The translations under genes and the position numbers were made by a program. Below, in pieces: positions 6,264 through 10,467 of a DNA stretch of 10,467 bases. A model generated the notes under the pieces. It made no database searches, was not told the DNA's origin, and saw only the letters and a program-made list of their open reading frames with translations. Each line of letters opens with the position of its first letter. Position 1 is the first letter of the stretch. Origin of the DNA: an uncultured Desulfotignum sp. GTDB taxonomy: Bacteria > Desulfobacterota > Desulfobacteria > Desulfobacterales > Desulfobacteraceae. The stretch covers positions 1 to 10,467 of the forward strand of contig CALGAJ010000382.1 in NCBI GenBank assembly GCA_937951975.1, in the 5' to 3' direction.

Positions 6264-7070
6264 ATGTTTTCCCGTAGAATGTTAATTGCTGTGGGGGTAG
6301 GGCTTTTTGTCGCAATCAACCTGATTGTGATCAGCCTGAGCAGCCGTCAGCATTTTGAAGTGCAGGGCCCGGAAGATGTTCTGATCACATTGACGGCACC
6401 CTTTCAACTGGCAGTGCAGCGATCGGTTTTTTTTGTTTCCGCTATCTGGGAAAATTATTTTGCCTGTGTGACGGCGGCCCGGGAAAATGCCGCTTTAAAA
6501 GAAGAATTGGCCCTGGCAAAACAGATTGAAAATCAGAACCGCGAACTGACAATGGAGAACGCCAGATTAAAGCAATTTGTGGCGTTTTCATCGACTGCAT
6601 CCGGAACCTATGTGGCGGCCCGGGTGATTGCCAGGGATCCTTCCCCCTGGTTTCAAACCCTGATGATTGACAAAGGGGAACGGCACGGCCTGGAAAAAAA
6701 TGCACCCATACTGGTTCCGGAAGGCATTGTGGGACAGATCACAAAGGTATCTCCCAATTTTTCCAGGGTACTGCTCATCACGGATCGGAATTCGGCTGTG
6801 GATGCCCTGGTTCAGAATACGCGGGCCCGGGGAATGGTCAAAGGCAATGGTGAGAACCGTTGCAGTTTTGTTTATGCCCTGCGTAAAGAAGAGATCCAGG
6901 AAGGTGAGATCATCGTATCTTCGGGCCTGGATCAGGTCTTTCCCAAGGGGTTGAAAATCGGCACGGTCCTGGATGTTAAAAAAGATCATGCGCGATTGTT
7001 CCAGGATATCATCATTCAGACCAGTGTGGATTTTGATAAATTGGAAGAGGTGCTGGTATATAAACAATGA
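6264..7070 (+). CDS. mreC: Rod shape-determining protein MreC
   Basis: The 268-residue protein is a bitopic periplasmic elongasome organiser that, in studied species, activates PBP2-RodA. It has a short cytoplasmic N-terminus, one transmembrane helix (about 6-26, MLIAVGVGLFVAINLIVISL), a charged coiled coil (about 70-108, rich in Glu/Lys with ENAALKEELALAK), and the double beta-barrel domain (about 115-266). The latter shows ARVIARDPSPWFQTLMIDKG (119-138), EGIVGQI (153-159), SRVLLITDRNSAVDALV (167-183), VVSSG-type IIVSSGLDQVFPKGLKIG (216-233). ATG at 6264 follows the mreB stop by 4 nt and lacks a good Shine-Dalgarno, so translation is probably coupled to mreB. The end overlaps mreD by 4 nt. 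Confidence 0.96.
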   Translation: MFSRRMLIAVGVGLFVAINLIVISLSSRQHFEVQGPEDVLITLTAPFQLAVQRSVFFVSAIWENYFACVTAARENAALKEELALAKQIENQNRELTMENARLKQFVAFSSTASGTYVAARVIARDPSPWFQTLMIDKGERHGLEKNAPILVPEGIVGQITKVSPNFSRVLLITDRNSAVDALVQNTRARGMVKGNGENRCSFVYALRKEEIQEGEIIVSSGLDQVFPKGLKIGTVLDVKKDHARLFQDIIIQTSVDFDKLEEVLVYKQ

Positions 7071-7585
7071 AATGGGTTTTTGTAGGGATTGTCAGCCTTT
7101 TTCTCATTGTTTTTCAGACGGTGCTGCTTCCCGGTTTATCGGCATCGTTTTATTCATTCGACCTGACCATTGTCCTGATTGTTTATATCAGCCTTCATTT
7201 TTCTCATTATCTGATTTTTGCCGTCATCGCCGGTATCGGCGGTATCATGGACAGTCTTTCCGGTGCACCGTTTTTTCTTTATACCTTTTCTTATCTCTGG
7301 ATTTTTCTGATAGTTCGGCTGGCCCGGCAGCTGGTGTTCCAGACCAGTGTTCCGTTTGTCCTGGTCGTCAGCCTGCTGTCTGTCACCATTCAACAGGGCA
7401 TTTTCCTTTTTTCCCTGTTTGCCCGGCAGGAATACACGGGAACCTGGCCGCTCAATGTGTCTTTGATGCTGAAACAGGTCGCATGGGGAACCGTGGTGAT
7501 TCCGCTGGGGGTAGAATTGCTTTCCGCGGGAAACCGGGGCTGGCGGAACTTGATACATCGGATTGCCAGGATCCGGGGAAAATAA
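7067..7585 (+). CDS. mreD: Rod shape-determining protein MreD
   Basis: The 172-residue, very hydrophobic inner-membrane protein has the length and profile of MreD, with about five or six membrane segments (around 4-22, 31-47, 49-63, 68-90, 96-118, 134-152). The family's best-conserved stretch is visible as AGIGGIMDSLSGAPFFLYTF (55-74). It ends in a basic cytoplasmic tail (NRGWRNLIHRIARIRGK). Its ATG overlaps the mreC stop (ATGA, 7067-7070). Identification rests on this motif plus position between mreC and the PBP2 gene. It is thought to work with MreC in regulating the PBP2-RodA synthase. Confidence 0.94.
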   Translation: MKWVFVGIVSLFLIVFQTVLLPGLSASFYSFDLTIVLIVYISLHFSHYLIFAVIAGIGGIMDSLSGAPFFLYTFSYLWIFLIVRLARQLVFQTSVPFVLVVSLLSVTIQQGIFLFSLFARQEYTGTWPLNVSLMLKQVAWGTVVIPLGVELLSAGNRGWRNLIHRIARIRGK

Positions 7586-7598
7586 AGAAACTAAACCC

Positions 7599-9455
7599 AT
7601 GGTGAAGCTGCCTAAAACCAAAGAACGTGACTGGATGAAACAGCGGGTGATGGCTGCCAGCCTTTGTGTTCTGATCGTTTTCATGTTGCTGTTTTTTCGA
7701 CTGGTTTTTCTTCAGCTGATCAAAGGAGAAGAGTATTACCGTCTGTCTGAGACCAATTGTGTCCGGCTGAAAAGCATCAAAGCCTCCCGGGGACTGATAT
7801 TCGACAGGAACGGTGAACTGCTGGTGGACAACCGGCCGGCGTTTGATCTGGTGATCGTGCAGGAGGATACCGGGTCTGTGCCGGAAACGGTTTCTCTTTT
7901 GTCCTCTTTGATCGATGAACCGTATGTCGATCTGATGGTACAGATTCAAAAAGCGGGGAATGCCGCCTTTTATAAACCCATTGTTTTGAAGAAAGACATC
8001 TCCAGGGATCAGCTGGCCATTGTGGAGGCTCATAAATTCGACCTGCCGGGCATTTATGTGGAGATAGAGCCCACCCGACATTATATATATCCTGGAACCG
8101 CATCTCATCTTCTGGGATATCTGGGGGAGGTGAACAAAAAAGAGCTGGAAAGCGGTGTTCTCCCTCATGTCCGGGCAGGGGATAATATCGGACGGTACGG
8201 GGTGGAAAAAAGTTTTGAATCCGATCTACAGGGGCGGCGGGGCGGCCGACAGGTGGAAGTGGATGTGAACGGGCGGGTGGTCCAGGAGTTGAAAACCGTT
8301 GCCCCGGTGCCGGGACATAACCTTCATCTGACGCTGGACCTGCCGCTGCAGCAGCTGGCAGAAGATCTGCTTGAAGACCGGGATGGGGCGGTCGTCGCCC
8401 TGAACCCGGCCAATGGCGATGTATTGGTAATGGCCAGTAATCCGGGGTTTGATCAGAATGATTTTATCGGCGGGATATCCACCCGCAAATTGCAGGCGTT
8501 GATGACCCATCCAGGGCGTCCCATGATCAATAAAACCATTCAGGCGGAATATCCCCCGGCCTCAACTTATAAGATGCTTACCGCCATTGCCGCTCTGGAG
8601 GAAAAGGCCATCGATGGTGACGACACAACTTTTTGCCCCGGATTTTATATGTTCAAGGGGCGGCGGTATCATTGCTGGCGCAAGCATGGTCATGGAAAAC
8701 TGAATGTGGTGGATGCCCTGGCACAGTCCTGTGATGTGTTTTTTTATCTGACAGGTGAAAAAATAGGGGTGGATGCGTTGGCGCAGTATGCCAATGGCTG
8801 TGGATTGGGCCGACCCACAGGCATTGACCTGGACCATGAGCGTCAGGGTCTGATTCCGACTGCTGCATGGAAACGGGAACGGTTCAATGAAGCCTGGTTT
8901 CCTGGAGAAACCCTTTCCATCAGTATCGGTCAGGGATTCAACCTGGTTACCCCGCTCCAGATGGCTGTTTTCACCGCAGCCGTTGCCAATGGCGGCACCC
9001 TGTACCGGCCCAGGATCGTCACAAGTGTCAAAGATGTAAACGGCAATACAGTAAGGGAAATGGGTCCGGAAATTGCCGGCGGCATCCCAGCCGGCAAAAA
9101 AACCCTGGATCTGGTCAAAAAAGGATTGACAGAGGTGGTGGAAGGAGATCGGGGAACAGCAAGAAGTATTCGGGTCAAGCCGTTTGAAATTGCAGGGAAA
9201 ACCGGCACAGCCCAGGTGTTTTCAAGGAAGACCGGTGAAAAATTCGATAATGAAAATCAGAAGAGAACCTTGAGAGACCACGCCTGGTTTGTATGTTACG
9301 CACCTGCCCAAGATCCCGTGATTGCAATCGCCGTGATCATTGAGCATGGCGAGCATGGTTCCTCGGCTGCCGCACCGGTGGCCGGGGCGCTGATTCAAAA
9401 ATATCTGGGACTGCTGGAGCCTGAAGAACCCTTAGATGCGACGTCTGAAGGATAA
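7599..9455 (+). CDS. mrdA: Penicillin-binding protein 2, class B transpeptidase
   Basis: With the ATG at 7599 the protein has 618 residues; a TTG at 7563 (overlapping mreD) or ATG at 7635 are alternatives, and none has a strong Shine-Dalgarno. PBP2 is the periplasmic DD-transpeptidase of the elongasome, anchored by one N-terminal helix (about 18-40). The pedestal region includes RGLIFDRNGELLVDNRP (64-80) and YPGTASHLLGYLGEVNKKEL (164-183). The transpeptidase domain has S322-T-Y-K325, S377-C-D379 and K534-T-G536 (AGKTGTAQV), plus SIGQG (442-446) and TPLQMAVFTAAVANGG (451-466), so it is catalytically complete. Cys346, Cys359, His365 and Cys378 fall where a zinc site has been described in PBP2. 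The gene follows mreD by 13 nt and precedes rodA by 8 nt, the usual partner of PBP2 in the SEDS-bPBP synthase. Confidence 0.96.
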   Translation: MVKLPKTKERDWMKQRVMAASLCVLIVFMLLFFRLVFLQLIKGEEYYRLSETNCVRLKSIKASRGLIFDRNGELLVDNRPAFDLVIVQEDTGSVPETVSLLSSLIDEPYVDLMVQIQKAGNAAFYKPIVLKKDISRDQLAIVEAHKFDLPGIYVEIEPTRHYIYPGTASHLLGYLGEVNKKELESGVLPHVRAGDNIGRYGVEKSFESDLQGRRGGRQVEVDVNGRVVQELKTVAPVPGHNLHLTLDLPLQQLAEDLLEDRDGAVVALNPANGDVLVMASNPGFDQNDFIGGISTRKLQALMTHPGRPMINKTIQAEYPPASTYKMLTAIAALEEKAIDGDDTTFCPGFYMFKGRRYHCWRKHGHGKLNVVDALAQSCDVFFYLTGEKIGVDALAQYANGCGLGRPTGIDLDHERQGLIPTAAWKRERFNEAWFPGETLSISIGQGFNLVTPLQMAVFTAAVANGGTLYRPRIVTSVKDVNGNTVREMGPEIAGGIPAGKKTLDLVKKGLTEVVEGDRGTARSIRVKPFEIAGKTGTAQVFSRKTGEKFDNENQKRTLRDHAWFVCYAPAQDPVIAIAVIIEHGEHGSSAAAPVAGALIQKYLGLLEPEEPLDATSEG

Positions 9456-9463
9456 AAACAACG

Positions 9464-10467
9464 ATGTTTGATCGACGGTTGATAGAACATTTTGACTGGG
9501 GATTACTGATACTGATTCTGCTGATCGCTGCCACCGGACTGGTGGTTCTTTATTCCGCGGTCATGGCCGGATGGCATGGAAACGGTCTTCATCCTCTGTT
9601 TGAACGGCAGCTTATCTGGATGGGAGGCGGGGCCGTAATTATGACCGGTTTCCTGTTTTTTAATTTTCAAAATCTGAACAAACTGAATCTGTTTATTTAC
9701 GCCTCCTGTGTCACACTTCTGGTGGGTGTCTTTTTCTTCGGTCACTCCGGCGGCGGTTCCCAGCGGTGGATTTCTTTCGGCGGAATCAGTGTTCAGCCGT
9801 CCGAACTGATGAAAATCGCATTGGTCATCAGTCTGGCATCGATTTATGCAACCAGGGTCTCACCGGAAGGTCTCAACTTCAGACAATTACTCAAACCCGC
9901 TGTTTTTTGTATGATTCCGGTGGGGCTGATCGTTAATCAGCCGGATTTGGGTACCGGGCTGATGCTGTTGCTCATTGCCGGATCCATTACTTTGTTTGTC
10001 AAAGTCGAAAAAAAACTGCTGTTGATTCTGGGAGCGGTGAGCGGATGCGTTCTTCCTGTTGTCTGGTTTTTCGGTCTTAAAGCCTATCAAAAGGCCCGGA
10101 TTCTGACATTTCTGGACCCGGATCGGGACCCGCTGGGCACCGGATATCACATCATTCAGTCTAAAATCGCCATTGGATCGGGAATGATCACGGGAAAAGG
10201 ATTTCTGCAGGGAACGCAGAATGCACTGGCTTTTCTGCCGGAACAGCATACGGATTTTATTTTATCCGTGCTGGCGGAAGAATGGGGCCTGGCAGGATGC
10301 ACGGTATTACTGATCCTGGATTTTCTGCTGATCTGCTGGGGACTGAATATTGCCTATAACTGCCGGAATCTGTTCGGATCCATTCCGGCGTTCGGTATCA
10401 CCAGTATGATTTCCTGGCAGATTTTCATCAATGTCGGCATGGTCATGGGGTTGATGCCGGTGGTGGG
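9464..10467 (+). CDS. rodA: Peptidoglycan glycosyltransferase RodA (SEDS family), 3'-truncated
   Basis: The frame stays open from ATG 9464 to the window end: 334 complete codons, so roughly the last 10% of a usual ~370-residue RodA is missing. RodA polymerises lipid II in the inner membrane in complex with PBP2. Hydrophobic helices alternate through the whole length. SEDS landmarks: GSQRWISFGGISVQPSELMK (98-117), NQPDLGTGLMLLL (158-170), FLDPDRDPLGTGYHIIQSK (216-234), then GSGMITGKGF (238-247), and FLPEQHTDFI (257-266), where Asp264 matches the essential periplasmic-loop Asp (Asp262 in E. coli RodA). EEWGLAG and NVGMVMGLMPVVG (323 onward) follow. AAGGAT (9448-9453), overlapping the mrdA stop, is a suitable ribosome site. 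Also known as mrdB. Confidence 0.96.
   Translation, partial: MFDRRLIEHFDWGLLILILLIAATGLVVLYSAVMAGWHGNGLHPLFERQLIWMGGGAVIMTGFLFFNFQNLNKLNLFIYASCVTLLVGVFFFGHSGGGSQRWISFGGISVQPSELMKIALVISLASIYATRVSPEGLNFRQLLKPAVFCMIPVGLIVNQPDLGTGLMLLLIAGSITLFVKVEKKLLLILGAVSGCVLPVVWFFGLKAYQKARILTFLDPDRDPLGTGYHIIQSKIAIGSGMITGKGFLQGTQNALAFLPEQHTDFILSVLAEEWGLAGCTVLLILDFLLICWGLNIAYNCRNLFGSIPAFGITSMISWQIFINVGMVMGLMPVV

Noticed and set aside
5764..6315. A 183-codon minus-strand frame across the mreB/mreC junction
   Set aside because: It is antisense to highly conserved MreB sequence, Ser/Arg-rich and without motifs; a shadow.
7452..8168. A 238-codon minus-strand frame opposite mreD/mrdA
   Set aside because: It is antisense to two well-identified genes and carries no recognisable feature.
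9464..10467. rodA considered as a pseudogene because no stop codon is present
   Set aside because: All SEDS motifs are intact and in one frame; the missing stop is due to the window end.

Overview
The window is 10.5 kb of an ordinary, densely coding bacterial chromosome (moderately GC-rich), most likely a Gram-negative of the Desulfobacterota (Desulfobacteraceae-like). That placement is inferred from codon usage, protein style and gene content; there is no rRNA or other direct taxonomic marker. The first 49 bases are not genomic. They are the 3' part of the Illumina P5/TruSeq universal adapter, so the contig starts with an untrimmed library artefact.

Left part (50-5072): a 5'-truncated gene for a left-handed beta-helix (hexapeptide-repeat) protein runs rightward to 1052. 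It meets, tail to tail with a 9-nt gap, a leftward gene for a large U32-family ('collagenase-like') protein carrying the four-cysteine Fe-S signature. The U32 gene diverges at about 3.02-3.10 kb from a rightward pair: an LD-carboxypeptidase (LdcA, peptidase S66) and, through an ATGA stop/start overlap, a beta-lactamase-fold serine hydrolase without a signal peptide. The 73-bp divergent intergenic region holds two convincing sigma70-type promoters on opposite strands whose -10 boxes overlap.

Right part (5213 to the end): a compact cell-elongation operon, mreB-mreC-mreD-mrdA(PBP2)-rodA, with gaps of 4 to 13 nt and one 4-nt overlap. rodA is cut by the window end. MreB filaments, MreC and MreD organise the elongasome. 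RodA polymerises lipid II into glycan strands and PBP2 cross-links them. The upstream LdcA/serine hydrolase pair fits the same theme, cytoplasmic turnover of murein peptides, so 3.1-10.5 kb is essentially a peptidoglycan block.

I see no tRNA, rRNA, CRISPR array, insertion sequence, phage gene or toxin-antitoxin module, and nothing that supports an undescribed multi-gene system. The points worth a second look are the adapter and the spurious peptide it encodes, the overlapping divergent promoters, a probable Cys3His zinc site in PBP2, the degenerate carbonic-anhydrase-like site in the beta-helix protein, the duplicated barrel in the U32 protein, and the translationally coupled LdcA/serine hydrolase pair.
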